Assembly: GCF_900115225.1 (NCBI RefSeq)
Contig: NZ_FOVR01000014.1
Span: forward strand, 1-64,000
Length of the DNA stretch: 64,000 bases
Direction of reading: 5' to 3'
Origin: Cohaesibacter marisflavi
Lineage (GTDB): Bacteria; Pseudomonadota; Alphaproteobacteria; Rhizobiales; Cohaesibacteraceae
Shown here: positions 44,933 to 53,886 of the stretch, in pieces
How positions within the stretch are numbered: the first letter of the stretch is position 1
How the letters are laid out: every line of letters starts with the position of its first letter
The notes under the pieces: model-generated
Databases searched by the model: none
What the model was told of the DNA's origin: nothing
What the model saw: only the letters and a program-made list of their open reading frames with translations
Position numbers and translations under genes: made by a program

Positions 44933-46039
44933 CTAGCACGGCCTCGTCAGCGTCTCGATATCCAGCATATGATCGGCACGCAGCATTTTTGTGCGCAGAT
45001 AGTTCATATTTTCAGCTGTGATATCGCCAAATACCGGCTTTCTCTCTTCGACATGAATTCCACCAGCTCGCAACGCCGAGATCTTGGTTGGATTGTTGGT
45101 AAAGAGCACCGTACGGGAAATCGATAGCAACCCGAGCATGGCAACGGCCGCTTCATAGCGACGATGATCGGCCTCAAAGCCGAGTTCTGCATCCGCATCA
45201 ATCGTATCGATGCCCAGATGCTGATAGCCATAGGCGCGCATTTTCGAGCCAATTCCAGTACCGCGCCCTTCCTGATCGAGATAGAGAAGAACGCCTCCGC
45301 CAGCCTCTTTCAGATGAGCCAGGCCATTGCAAAGCTGGTCACCACAATCACATTTGAGAGACCCGAACAGGTCACCGGTGATACAGGATGAATGAATGCG
45401 CACAGGAACCGGACTATTTGTGTCGGGCTTACCCACCACGATGGCAATCTGGTCTCTCTGCGCGAGCCCTCCGCGGAAAACGACAAATTCCGCATCTCCG
45501 ATTTCCTTCAAAGGAACCTGCGTACGCGCTATGATCTCAAAGATCTGGCGCGCCTCACTGGCTTGACCGAGCGCATCGGCATCAAGCCTCAGGCAGGCAC
45601 CAAAACGCGGCTCGTCTGGCTCGATTTCGGCATAGATCATGGCTGGCAGCAGAAGCGCGTTGCGGGCCAGCTCTGCTGCCGACGCCATAATCTGATCCGG
45701 TTGGCACCACTCTTGCGGAGGCTCGACATCAAGAGCGTAAGAGAGCCGCGATGCGTCTTCAAATCCCACCCCAGAGAGCGGCACGGCAATGCCTGCTCCA
45801 GACGAGACACCCAGACGCGCAGCACGGGGAGCGGAGAGAAAGAGCCGATGCTGGTCATCGACTGCCTGAGAAAACAAATCGTAGATTGCAGGTGTCACGC
45901 AGTCGAGGGCAAGCACGGCAAGCTGTCGTTTGTTATCTTTCAAAATAACCGGACGACCGAACCTCAATTCCGCGACAGCGCGTTCAACGTCCATCTGAGC
46001 TGTTGTATGTTGAAAGGTAAAATGAGCCGACTTGAGCAT
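44933..46039 (-). CDS. ribA: GTP cyclohydrolase II (RibA-like) with N-terminal extension
   Basis: The protein has 368 residues. The C-terminal GCH II domain keeps the zinc cysteines 219, 230 and 232 (SSCITGDLFGSLKCDCGDQL) and the catalytic region DQEGRGTGIGSKM (255-267). The first 160 residues resemble a degenerate RibB-type half: PVILKDN and similar strands are present, but the acidic DHPB-synthase motifs are not clear. GCH II opens GTP to a diaminopyrimidinone, the first step of riboflavin synthesis. Its place beside QueD-like, RibD-like and glycosyltransferase genes points to a secondary pathway. Confidence 0.9.
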   Translation of the reverse strand: MLKSAHFTFQHTTAQMDVERAVAELRFGRPVILKDNKRQLAVLALDCVTPAIYDLFSQAVDDQHRLFLSAPRAARLGVSSGAGIAVPLSGVGFEDASRLSYALDVEPPQEWCQPDQIMASAAELARNALLLPAMIYAEIEPDEPRFGACLRLDADALGQASEARQIFEIIARTQVPLKEIGDAEFVVFRGGLAQRDQIAIVVGKPDTNSPVPVRIHSSCITGDLFGSLKCDCGDQLCNGLAHLKEAGGGVLLYLDQEGRGTGIGSKMRAYGYQHLGIDTIDADAELGFEADHRRYEAAVAMLGLLSISRTVLFTNNPTKISALRAGGIHVEERKPVFGDITAENMNYLRTKMLRADHMLDIETLTRPC

Positions 46040-46256
46040 GGATTGGTTCCCGACTGTCTGGATGCACCATCTTGAATGATATTTGGTTAGTTCCCGTCAG
46101 AGCCCGGAAGGTTCATGGCCCGCGACAGTTGATGCTTTAACCTCTCAAAGAGGCAAAGCTGTCGTGCAAATAAAAATCTTCTCGATGCCAAACCCTTTCG
46201 CTGCATGAAGGCACTTACTAATGACCTGACTCTCGCGCTCTTGGGGAGGATGCCTG

Positions 46257-47255
46257 TTGAGCAAGCCGATTTATGCAGACAACAAAGACGCTACTCATGC
46301 TCTTGCGCTTTGGCTCTCTGCAAAACAAACCTGCGAAATACGCAAGGACCCTCTGAGCAGGCCTGAACAGGATCAGGTTCTTATCAGAACGCTTTTCAGC
46401 GGTATCAGCCGCGGCACAGAAGCGCTCGTTTTTCAAGGCAAGGTTCCGCACACAGAAACAGAACGAATGCGTGGTCCGCACATGGCTGGAGACTTCTGCT
46501 TTCCGGTCAAATATGGCTACTGCCTTGTTGGGGTGGTTGAAGAGGGCACGCAGGACTTGCTCGGCAAAGCTGTCTTTTGCCTGCACCCCCACCAAACGGC
46601 ATGCATCATCAACAAAGACATGGTGACCATACTGCCCGATAGAGTTTCACCAGACCGAGCCATTCTCGCAGCCAACATGGAGACCGCCCTTAATATCGTC
46701 TGGGACGCGCATATTCAGCCCGGAGACAGGGTCGCCGTGTTTGGTGCCGGGGTGGTAGGGTCGTTGGTCGCCTATCTTGCATCGCGCATCATCGGCACCG
46801 AAGTGGAGCTCATAGACAGTAACAGGGAGCGCAGATCCATTGCAGAAGCGCTCGGGCTTTCCTTTCTGCATAGCGATGCGATTACCAACGACTATGACAT
46901 CCTGATCAATGCCTCCGCCTCACAGGAAGCCCTCGCTAACGCACTGGACCATGCCTCGTTTGAAGCGGTCATCGTGGAAGCAAGCTGGTATGGAACGGCG
47001 CCCGTGACGGTACCCCTTGGCGGGGCCTTCCATTCAAAAAGGCTGTCACTTATCAGCTCACAGGTCGGTGCAGTGCCAACTGACAGGCGTTCTCGCTGGT
47101 CATTTTCGCGCCGCCTCTCCAAAGCAATGGACCTGCTGGTCGACGCCCGACTGGACGCCCTTATTTCAGGCGAAACACCCTTTGCTTCCATCGCTGAAGA
47201 TTATCCAGCTATTCTTGCCAATCACTCAACCCTTTGCCACCGCATTCGTTATTAA
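46257..47255 (+). CDS. MDR-family dehydrogenase (zinc-alcohol-dehydrogenase-like)
   Basis: The protein has 332 residues. It begins at TTG (46257) six bases after GGGGAGGA; the only near ATG (46250) is out of frame. It has the MDR fold pattern: a GISRGTEALVFQGKV substrate-side segment and a Rossmann motif VAVFGAGVVGSLVAYLA with the dinucleotide-binding glycines. The classical structural-zinc cysteine cluster is absent. It heads a plus-strand operon with QueD-like, GT4 and methyltransferase genes. A redox step on a sugar or pterin side chain is plausible, not shown. Confidence 0.85.
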   Translation: MSKPIYADNKDATHALALWLSAKQTCEIRKDPLSRPEQDQVLIRTLFSGISRGTEALVFQGKVPHTETERMRGPHMAGDFCFPVKYGYCLVGVVEEGTQDLLGKAVFCLHPHQTACIINKDMVTILPDRVSPDRAILAANMETALNIVWDAHIQPGDRVAVFGAGVVGSLVAYLASRIIGTEVELIDSNRERRSIAEALGLSFLHSDAITNDYDILINASASQEALANALDHASFEAVIVEASWYGTAPVTVPLGGAFHSKRLSLISSQVGAVPTDRRSRWSFSRRLSKAMDLLVDARLDALISGETPFASIAEDYPAILANHSTLCHRIRY

Positions 47256-47267
47256 AGGAGCTCGCCT

Positions 47268-47666
47268 ATGTTTGCCGTTGAAGTTCGCGATCACATCATG
47301 ATCGCCCACAGTTTGCCCCGCCCAGTATTCGGGCCCGCACAAGGCATACATGGAGCCACCTTTGTTGTTGATGCGACCTTCTTTACGCGCGATGTTGATA
47401 GTGACGGCCTTGCCGTCGACATCGGCGAAGCAACCACAGCTCTCAACGATGTGCTCAATCCTCTCAATTACCAAAATCTGGATGAGATTGAAGTTTTCAG
47501 ACATAAAATCTCGACGACTGAAGTGATCGCCAAATATATCTTCGACCAGCTCGCCACTGCCGTGCATGAAGAAAGATTTGGCCCCGGCAGCCGCAGAATT
47601 TGCAAGATCAGGGTCACCTTGCACGAATCCCATGTGGCCAAAGGCTGGTATGAGGCGGATCTTTGA
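47268..47666 (+). CDS. QueD/PTPS-like protein lacking key catalytic residues
   Basis: The 132-residue protein has the size and fold pattern of 6-pyruvoyl-tetrahydropterin synthase / QueD. The zinc-site region reads AHSL (His14) and then GPAQGIHGATF, with Ala24 where the catalytic Cys is expected and His28-Gly-Ala30 in place of HGH. The LDH segment with the catalytic His reads LNY (66-68). The Glu near the end (LHE, 118-120) is kept. Canonical activity is doubtful. It lies 12 bases after the dehydrogenase and overlaps the glycosyltransferase start. Confidence 0.82.
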   Translation: MFAVEVRDHIMIAHSLPRPVFGPAQGIHGATFVVDATFFTRDVDSDGLAVDIGEATTALNDVLNPLNYQNLDEIEVFRHKISTTEVIAKYIFDQLATAVHEERFGPGSRRICKIRVTLHESHVAKGWYEADL

Positions 47667-48718
47667 ACCAGTCCATCATCGGCACGCTAACCTTTGCCTA
47701 CCCCGGCAATCTTGACCTCAAGACCGGCGGCTATGGCTATGATCGCCGGATCCTTGCAGAGCTTGACGCATCCGGCTGGACGATCAACCGTTTGGCGCTG
47801 GGGGAAGGCTTTCCCGCGCCCTTACTTCAAACCAGAAGAGAAGCGGAAGACAAGCTTTCGGCCTTGCCCGATGATGCGCTCGTTATCATCGATGGACTGG
47901 CCTTCGGCATAATGGGCGACTGGGCGTCAAAAGAGGCCGACCGCCTCACAATCGTTGCACTGGTCCACCACCCGTTGGCGCTGGAGACAGGGCTGAATGC
48001 AGACGAGCATGACAGGTTATTACGGCTGGAGAAAAGAGCCCTCGCTTTCTGCCGCCATGTCATCGTGACATCCCCCAACACGAGGCGCGAACTGATCGCG
48101 CACTATACTGTAGCCGAAGATAAAATCACCATCGCCCTGCCCGGCACAGATCCGGCCCCATGTGCTACTGGCAACGGCACTCTTGCCCACATCGTCTCGA
48201 TCGGATCGCTGATACCACGCAAGGGACACGACATCCTCATTGCCTCTCTAAAAGAGGTGGGAGATCTCCCATGGCAGGCAACCATTGTTGGCAGCAAAAG
48301 ATTGGCGCCGCAAACAGCAATGGCGCTCGAAGACCTGATCCACACCTCCAACCTCGGTGACAGGATCAGGCTTGTAGGAGAAATAGAGGATACCAGCAAA
48401 ATCCTTTCAAAAGCGCATATCTTTGCCCTTGCCAGCCGGTATGAGGGCTATGGAATGGTCTTTGCGGAAGCCCTTTCATATGGCCTACCCATTGTTGCGT
48501 GCAAGGCAGGCGCCATTCCCGAAGTCGTGCCAGCAGGAGCAGGTCATCTCGTGCCCATTGATGACACGGAAGCCTTTGCATCCGCTCTGCGCGCCTTGCT
48601 TGAAAGCCCTACCTTACGAAAGAAAATGGCAGCCGCCGCTAGAGAAGCAAGTAGAGGGCTTCCCGGTTGGGCAGACAGCGCCCAAATCATCTCGAAAAGA
48701 CTGGAGACCCTTCGATGA
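47663..48718 (+). CDS. GT4-type glycosyltransferase
   Basis: The protein has 351 residues from TTG (47663), where a typical GT4 start (TLTFAYPGNLDLKTGGYGYD) begins at once; the codon overlaps the preceding TGA. The C-terminal donor domain has the RYEGYGMVFAEALSYGLPIV block with the E-x7-E motif and AGAIPEVV. GT4 enzymes add a sugar from a nucleotide donor. It is translationally coupled on both sides, with overlaps of 4 bases. Confidence 0.88.
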   Translation: MNQSIIGTLTFAYPGNLDLKTGGYGYDRRILAELDASGWTINRLALGEGFPAPLLQTRREAEDKLSALPDDALVIIDGLAFGIMGDWASKEADRLTIVALVHHPLALETGLNADEHDRLLRLEKRALAFCRHVIVTSPNTRRELIAHYTVAEDKITIALPGTDPAPCATGNGTLAHIVSIGSLIPRKGHDILIASLKEVGDLPWQATIVGSKRLAPQTAMALEDLIHTSNLGDRIRLVGEIEDTSKILSKAHIFALASRYEGYGMVFAEALSYGLPIVACKAGAIPEVVPAGAGHLVPIDDTEAFASALRALLESPTLRKKMAAAAREASRGLPGWADSAQIISKRLETLR

Positions 48719-49509
48719 GCGGATTTGACAAGGAATGGCTTGCCCTGCGCGAACCGGCCGACAGGGCCGCCCGCGATCGATCCTTGATAACGGATTTATC
48801 GAACCATATCAGCCAGAAGCATCTCTCCACTATCATAGATATCGGCTGCGGAACGGGATCCACCTGGCGCGCGCTTGCGCCGCATTTGCCCAGCGAGATG
48901 GATTGGTTGCTGCTGGATTATGATGCAGAATTGTTGGCTACTGCAAAAGAGCAGATTGGCTCATCAAAATCCGTTTCTTTCCATCAGTTCGACCTCGGTG
49001 ATCTGGACCAACTACCAATGAAAGAAAGTACGATTATCACTGCATCCGCTTTCTTTGACCTGGCGTCACCAGCCTTCTGCGAGAAATTGACCGACATGTT
49101 GAAGCGCAAACGCTGTGGTCTATATGCGGCGCTTAATTATGTTGGGACCACGCACTGGTCGCATTCCCATCCGCTTGATAGCGAGATTATCGCGCTGTTC
49201 AATCGCCATCAGCGCACAGATAAGGGATTTGGTGACGCTTTGGGGCCTGAGGCAAGCGTCTATCTCGCAGAACTGTTGCGCGAGAATAATTATCTTGTAA
49301 AGACAAAGCCGAGCCCATGGCACATTTCTGCGCAGCATAAAGACTTGCAGAGAGCATTTCTGCAGGGGTTTCCGGAGCCCATCAGGCAGATGGGCACACT
49401 AGAGGCGGGTTCAGTCAAAGACTGGCTGTCATACCGTCTTGATGCCATTGAAAAGGCGGGAAGCCTTTGCACCGTGGGGCACACTGATCTCATCGCTCTG
49501 CCTATCTGA
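48715..49509 (+). CDS. Class I SAM-dependent methyltransferase
   Basis: The protein has 264 residues from the ATG at 48715, which shares ATGA with the glycosyltransferase stop. Motif I is IIDIGCGTGSTW, with the later LLDYDAELL and motif II-like region. The target is unknown; the operon suggests the pterin- or pyrimidine-derived product. The last 81 bases overlap the 3' end of the convergent RibD-like reductase gene. Confidence 0.88.
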   Translation: MSGFDKEWLALREPADRAARDRSLITDLSNHISQKHLSTIIDIGCGTGSTWRALAPHLPSEMDWLLLDYDAELLATAKEQIGSSKSVSFHQFDLGDLDQLPMKESTIITASAFFDLASPAFCEKLTDMLKRKRCGLYAALNYVGTTHWSHSHPLDSEIIALFNRHQRTDKGFGDALGPEASVYLAELLRENNYLVKTKPSPWHISAQHKDLQRAFLQGFPEPIRQMGTLEAGSVKDWLSYRLDAIEKAGSLCTVGHTDLIALPI

Positions 49510-50259
49510 AAGGCTTTGAGGCGAAAACCGGCAATCAAACAGGATATCGCTTCCCAGATTGAAGACCTTCGTATCGGGTCGATGAGCAGCTGAGAGCTTT
49601 TCGATCGGCGGAAGACTTATGCCCGTTGGGCCAGACCCGATGATGATCGGAGAAACAGCCACGTGAAGGTGATCGACCAGACCGGCATCAACAAAGCGGG
49701 CAATGGTTTTGGCTCCGCCTTCCACCAGAATACGCGCATAGCCACGTGCAGCCAGCTCCTTTAATATCTCCTCTGGCCGAAGCCCTGTGCCAGCTTCAGG
49801 CACAAGGCTGATCACTTCCGTGTTAGGCAAATGTCTGGGTCTGGCCGCCACGGACTGGAACAAGATCACAGGTGTTCCCCCATCATGAAAAATGCCTTCC
49901 TCTCCGGAAAGCCTTGCATGGCAGTCAATGACGACGCGGACCGGATCGCCCCCCTTGACGATGCGCACAGAGAGGCGCGGATTGTCGGTCGTGACGGTGT
50001 TCTCACCCACGATGACGGCATCGACCAGAGCCCGGCACCGGTGCAAATGAGCAAGGCCATCTGGTCCGGATATGTCCCGCGCATCCCCTGTTGGCGTTGC
50101 AACCCGTCCATCCAGAGATTGTCCCACTTGCGCAAGAACAAATGGCCCTGTCTTTTGAGCAAGGGTTCCGTAAAGCTCGAAAACGGCGCCGCAGGGCTTG
50201 GTTTCGTCGATCCGACCTTGTCGCAAGGCCAAAACGCCGTCCCATGCTTTGCTTGTCAT
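49429..50259 (-). CDS. RibD-type pyrimidine reductase (reductase domain only)
   Basis: The protein has 276 residues from the ATG at 50259; longer frames run into the cytochrome gene. It has the RibD_C pattern VGQSLDGRVATPTGDARDI then SGPDGLAHLHRCRALVDAVI and VGENTVTTDNPRLSVR, with LVEGGAKTIARFV near the end. There is no N-terminal deaminase domain. The family reduces the ribosyl side chain of the diaminopyrimidinone made by GCH II, so it could act right after the RibA-like protein. It overlaps the methyltransferase gene end by 81 bases, tail to tail. Confidence 0.87.
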   Translation of the reverse strand: MTSKAWDGVLALRQGRIDETKPCGAVFELYGTLAQKTGPFVLAQVGQSLDGRVATPTGDARDISGPDGLAHLHRCRALVDAVIVGENTVTTDNPRLSVRIVKGGDPVRVVIDCHARLSGEEGIFHDGGTPVILFQSVAARPRHLPNTEVISLVPEAGTGLRPEEILKELAARGYARILVEGGAKTIARFVDAGLVDHLHVAVSPIIIGSGPTGISLPPIEKLSAAHRPDTKVFNLGSDILFDCRFSPQSLSDRQSDEISVPHGAKASRLFNGIKTV

Positions 50260-50297
50260 CTCGATCGATTGAATAGCCAAAACAAAAGCCCCCTTTG

Positions 50298-50891
50298 TCA
50301 GAGTATCTTGTACAGCGTAAAGTCCCTTTTGATGACATGATGCATCAGCACTGCCCCCATATGCAGAGCAAACAACCCAAGCAGTAACCATGCACTCCAG
50401 AAGTGGATTCCGGATAGAAATCCGGCGATATCGGGAGATTTGCCAATCGGGCTCCAGATCTCGATCACACCGAACCATTGCAATGGAAAGCCATGCGCAT
50501 TGGTTGCCAAAAAGCCGCTGACGGGCATCACGATCAAAAGCAGATAAAGCAGGCCATGCACCGTCTGGGCGGCGATCTGTTCGAGACGATGTCCTTCCGT
50601 TTGAGGACTGCGCGTGAGCAACTTGTTGCCAACGCGCAAAAGCATCAGCCACAACACCAGAAAACCGAAGCCTTCATGCAGCATGTAGAAGGTCATGGCA
50701 GCTTCATTCTTGATAAGGTGAATGACAAATCCGAGTGGCCACGTAGCCAACACCAATAGTGCGACACCCCAATGCAAAAGGCGCGAAGTCGCCGGGTAGC
50801 ATTCAGTCTTTACCTGCTTGTGAACTGGTTGCATGCTTTGCAAAAGCAAATGCGTTTCTGTGTCCGTATCCTGCAATTCCGCCTCCCGCAT
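50298..50891 (-). CDS. Cytochrome b561-type membrane protein
   Basis: The protein has 197 residues. Four membrane helices carry haem-ligand histidines, with SRLLHWGVALLVL, MLHEGFGFLVLWLML, VHGLLYLLLIVMPVSGF and FALHMGAVLMHH, matching prokaryotic cytochrome b561. It would pass electrons across or along the inner membrane. An ATG at 50834 (MQPVHKQ) is an alternative start that removes 19 residues; neither start has a strong Shine-Dalgarno. It is in tandem with the reductase gene, 38 bases upstream of it. Confidence 0.88.
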   Translation of the reverse strand: MREAELQDTDTETHLLLQSMQPVHKQVKTECYPATSRLLHWGVALLVLATWPLGFVIHLIKNEAAMTFYMLHEGFGFLVLWLMLLRVGNKLLTRSPQTEGHRLEQIAAQTVHGLLYLLLIVMPVSGFLATNAHGFPLQWFGVIEIWSPIGKSPDIAGFLSGIHFWSAWLLLGLFALHMGAVLMHHVIKRDFTLYKIL

Positions 50892-51067
50892 TCATGCGGC
50901 AAAAGATCAAGCCAACAAGGTTTATTTACATGTTGGTTCCTTTAGCGGAGCAAAAGGTTCGCTCGACACGCAGCAATCGGTCTACAGCATGGCTTTTGGG
51001 GCCTCTCGCCTCAAATTGGCTAGAGAATGCGGTTGGTCTCCCATTGAATTGGCCACCCCCTTGCGGG

Positions 51068-52879
51068 TTACTCCCGGCCTCGGGCCGCAATTGCCTTTGT
51101 CGCATGGTCAAGCCAGCGGCGACATTGAGGGCTAAGGCCGTCCATCAGAGCCTCCCTCACGCGGACATGATAGGCATCCAGCCAGATCACCTCTTCTTGT
51201 GTCAGCCTATCCAGAGAGAAAAGCGCCAGATCAATGGGCACAAGTGTCAGAGGGCGGAACGAGCAAAAGCCGCTCTCTTCGGCGATGACTTCGACCTGAT
51301 TTTCGACCCTCAAGCCAAAACCATCCTCAAGATAATAACCCGGCTCAATCGTCATGATGTTGCCTGGCTCAAGCCCGAAACAGTTCGGCAATTTACCAAG
51401 GCGATGAGGATATTCATGCACCAGCAAATTATGGCCAACCCCGTGTCCCGTGCCGTGATCATAATCAAGCCCGAGCTGCCAGAGATGCATACGGGCCAGC
51501 GCATCAAGCTGGTGCGGAAAGGTGCCCTCGGGAAACGTCGCCATGGACAGAGAGAGGAAGCCACGCAACACCGCCGTTGCAGCCGGTTTCAATGCTTCAG
51601 GACAGCCCCCGAAGGCAAAGGTGCGGGTCGCATCCGTGGTGCCGCTTTCATATTGTCCGCCGCAATCAAGCAAATAGAGGGACCCCGGCAAAAGCGGCGC
51701 ATCCCGGCCCGGCGTGGGATTGTAATGGCACATGGCGGCATTCGGGCCGACCGCAGAAATCGGCTTGAAGCTGGGTTCTAGGTAGCCTGAAACAGCCTGT
51801 CGGAACTGGTTGATTTTATCGCCCGCCTCACATTCGGTGACAGGATTGCCTGCGGCAGCACGCTTTGGCACTTCAACACTGAGCCAATGGCAATATTCCA
51901 CCCAAGCGATGCCATCGGCATGATGTGCATCGCGATACCCTTTCAGTTCGGCTTCGGTTTTGCGGGCCTTGCGGATCATGATGGGGTTGCTACGCGGAAC
52001 GAGCGTGGCGCCAGCACTTTCCGCAGAGGCCTTCACGGCATCGGGCGCAAACATGGGATCAAAGCCGACCCGTTTGCCTTCAGCCTCCTTACTGAGGCGA
52101 GAAAGAAACTCCGCCGGGGCGAACGGTTTGACGTCAAGACCCTCCATGCCATCACCGGCTATTTTTTGCGGCTCAATGAACCAGCTCACCGCACCTTTTG
52201 ACGGAATGATTGCAAAAGACAAGGGAACCGGATGCATGGGAACATCGCTGCCGCGACGGTTAAGCAGCCAGGCGATTTCATCCGGGCGACTTTCGACCCA
52301 AAGCTCGATCTGATCGGCATGGAGCTCTTCGCGAATCTGGGCAAGCTTTTCGCCAAATGAAAGCCCACTCAGCCTCTCCGGCATTGCCCGCACCTTCCCC
52401 ACGGGAGAGGCAGGCCGATCAACCCAAATGGCACTGAAGGGATCATCGAGCGGGATCAGCTCCGGGCCACAAGTCTTCAAGGAGGCCCGCAGTGCATCAG
52501 CCTGATCAACAGACCAGAGCATCGGATCATATCCGATCCGCAAGGCGGAATGCTCACCCTGTGTCGCAATCCATTTTTCCGGCGGGGTCTGATGCAGATG
52601 GGCAATATGCCATAAGGCCGGATCAATCTGCTTGCTCGCCTGCACCTGATAACGCCCGTCAACAAACAGAACGGCCTCTTGCTGCAACACCAAAGCCCGC
52701 CCGAGTGATCCGGAAAAGCCGCTGAGCCAAAAAAGGCAACGATCATGCTCCGGGCAATCCTCGCTCTGGTGCGCATCTGCGCTGGTCACGAGATAGGCAT
52801 CCACCTTCTGGTCAACCATCCATAGACGCAACGCGCCAAGACGATCGGCAGGCAGATAAACGGTTTTATCAGAGCTCAT
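51068..52879 (-). CDS. pepP: Xaa-Pro aminopeptidase P family protein
   Basis: The protein has 603 residues, the length of three-domain aminopeptidase P proteins. Metal-site motifs are in the C-terminal pita-bread domain: DCGGQYESGTTDATRTF (two Asp), HGVGHNLLVHEYPH (His), MTIEPGYYLEDGFGLRVENQ and QVEV (Glu residues). It removes N-terminal residues preceding proline. AGGAGG precedes the ATG. It closes a peptide-uptake operon, 53 bases after the permease gene, so it likely processes imported peptides. Confidence 0.93.
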   Translation of the reverse strand: MSSDKTVYLPADRLGALRLWMVDQKVDAYLVTSADAHQSEDCPEHDRCLFWLSGFSGSLGRALVLQQEAVLFVDGRYQVQASKQIDPALWHIAHLHQTPPEKWIATQGEHSALRIGYDPMLWSVDQADALRASLKTCGPELIPLDDPFSAIWVDRPASPVGKVRAMPERLSGLSFGEKLAQIREELHADQIELWVESRPDEIAWLLNRRGSDVPMHPVPLSFAIIPSKGAVSWFIEPQKIAGDGMEGLDVKPFAPAEFLSRLSKEAEGKRVGFDPMFAPDAVKASAESAGATLVPRSNPIMIRKARKTEAELKGYRDAHHADGIAWVEYCHWLSVEVPKRAAAGNPVTECEAGDKINQFRQAVSGYLEPSFKPISAVGPNAAMCHYNPTPGRDAPLLPGSLYLLDCGGQYESGTTDATRTFAFGGCPEALKPAATAVLRGFLSLSMATFPEGTFPHQLDALARMHLWQLGLDYDHGTGHGVGHNLLVHEYPHRLGKLPNCFGLEPGNIMTIEPGYYLEDGFGLRVENQVEVIAEESGFCSFRPLTLVPIDLALFSLDRLTQEEVIWLDAYHVRVREALMDGLSPQCRRWLDHATKAIAARGRE

Positions 52880-52932
52880 GGATAGCCTCCTGTTACAAGT
52901 CTGGTATTGGGCGCATAGCCCCCCCCGAAGGG

Positions 52933-53886
52933 CTACCGCATGCGCGGGTCCAGCAGGGTGTAGAGAAGGTCAACGATGATATTGGCCATCACGATGAACA
53001 AACCACCCAGCATCACCACACCGATGATGATGGGCCGGTCCTGATTAGCCACCGCCTGCACAGCCAACGCCCCCACGCCTTGCAAGCCGTAAACCTGTTC
53101 AATGACGATGGAACCACCAAGCAGAAAGGCGATATCTGCTCCCAACTGGGTAATCAGCGGTGTGAGAGTGGCCCGCATGGCATGTTTGTAGATGACCTTG
53201 CCTTCAGAGATCCCCTTGGCGCGGGCGGTGCGAATATAGTCCTCGCCCAAAACCTGCAAAAGCTGGCCGCGCGTCAGACGCGCATAGATGGCAGCCGTTA
53301 CCAGCGCCAGCGTGGTCCAGGGCAACACCAAGTGCCAGGCCCAGTCGGCAGGGTTATCAAGAAAAGGCTTGTAGCCGCCCGCAGGGAAGAGCATGAAGCC
53401 CGCTTTTCGCGGCAGAAAATAGAGACAGTAAAGCGACAACATGCCGAGCACGAAGGTGGGAAAACTGAGCCCGATCAGAATGAAAGTCTGCCCGAGCCTG
53501 TCCTTTTTGCTGCCTGCATTGCGCGCCGACATGACCCCTATGGGAATGCCGATAGCCAGCCAGACAATCACCCCGCCGATCACAAGGGACACGGTCGCCG
53601 GAATACGGCGGGTGATGAGATCCAGAACCGGCTGCTGATTGCGATAGGAATAGCCAAGATCCCCTTGAATGGCTTTGCTGACGAAGCTGCCATATTGCAC
53701 GATGATCGGTCGGTCCAGACCCAGATTTTCTCGGATCTGCTCAAGCTGGGCTTCTGTTGCCTTGTCGCCTGCCACCACTCGGGCCGGATCGCCCGGCGCG
53801 ACAAAAAACAGGAAGAAGACAAACACGGACAAGGAAACCAGCACCAGACAGGCAAACAGCAAGCGTTGCATAAAATATCGGATCAT
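52933..53886 (-). CDS. Peptide-type ABC permease (DppB-like)
   Basis: The 317-residue inner-membrane protein has six membrane helices and the DppB/OppB start MIRYFMQRLLFACLVLVSLS with FFLFFVAPGDPA, followed by LGLDRPIIVQYG. The permease loop DYIRTARAKGISEGKVIYKHA couples to the ATPase. It overlaps the second permease gene by 4 bases. The substrate (peptides or similar) is inferred from the family and neighbours. Confidence 0.93.
   Translation of the reverse strand: MIRYFMQRLLFACLVLVSLSVFVFFLFFVAPGDPARVVAGDKATEAQLEQIRENLGLDRPIIVQYGSFVSKAIQGDLGYSYRNQQPVLDLITRRIPATVSLVIGGVIVWLAIGIPIGVMSARNAGSKKDRLGQTFILIGLSFPTFVLGMLSLYCLYFLPRKAGFMLFPAGGYKPFLDNPADWAWHLVLPWTTLALVTAAIYARLTRGQLLQVLGEDYIRTARAKGISEGKVIYKHAMRATLTPLITQLGADIAFLLGGSIVIEQVYGLQGVGALAVQAVANQDRPIIIGVVMLGGLFIVMANIIVDLLYTLLDPRMR

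Noticed and set aside
46040-46256. Possible FMN riboswitch between ribA and the dehydrogenase gene
   Set aside because: I looked for the conserved RFN element on both strands and did not find it. Only a small CCTCT/AGAGG hairpin (46141-46153) is visible.
50759-51781. 340-codon plus-strand frame opposite pepP and the cytochrome gene
   Set aside because: Both opposite-strand genes have clear family motifs; the antisense translation shows none and is rich in residues typical of reversed coding sequence.
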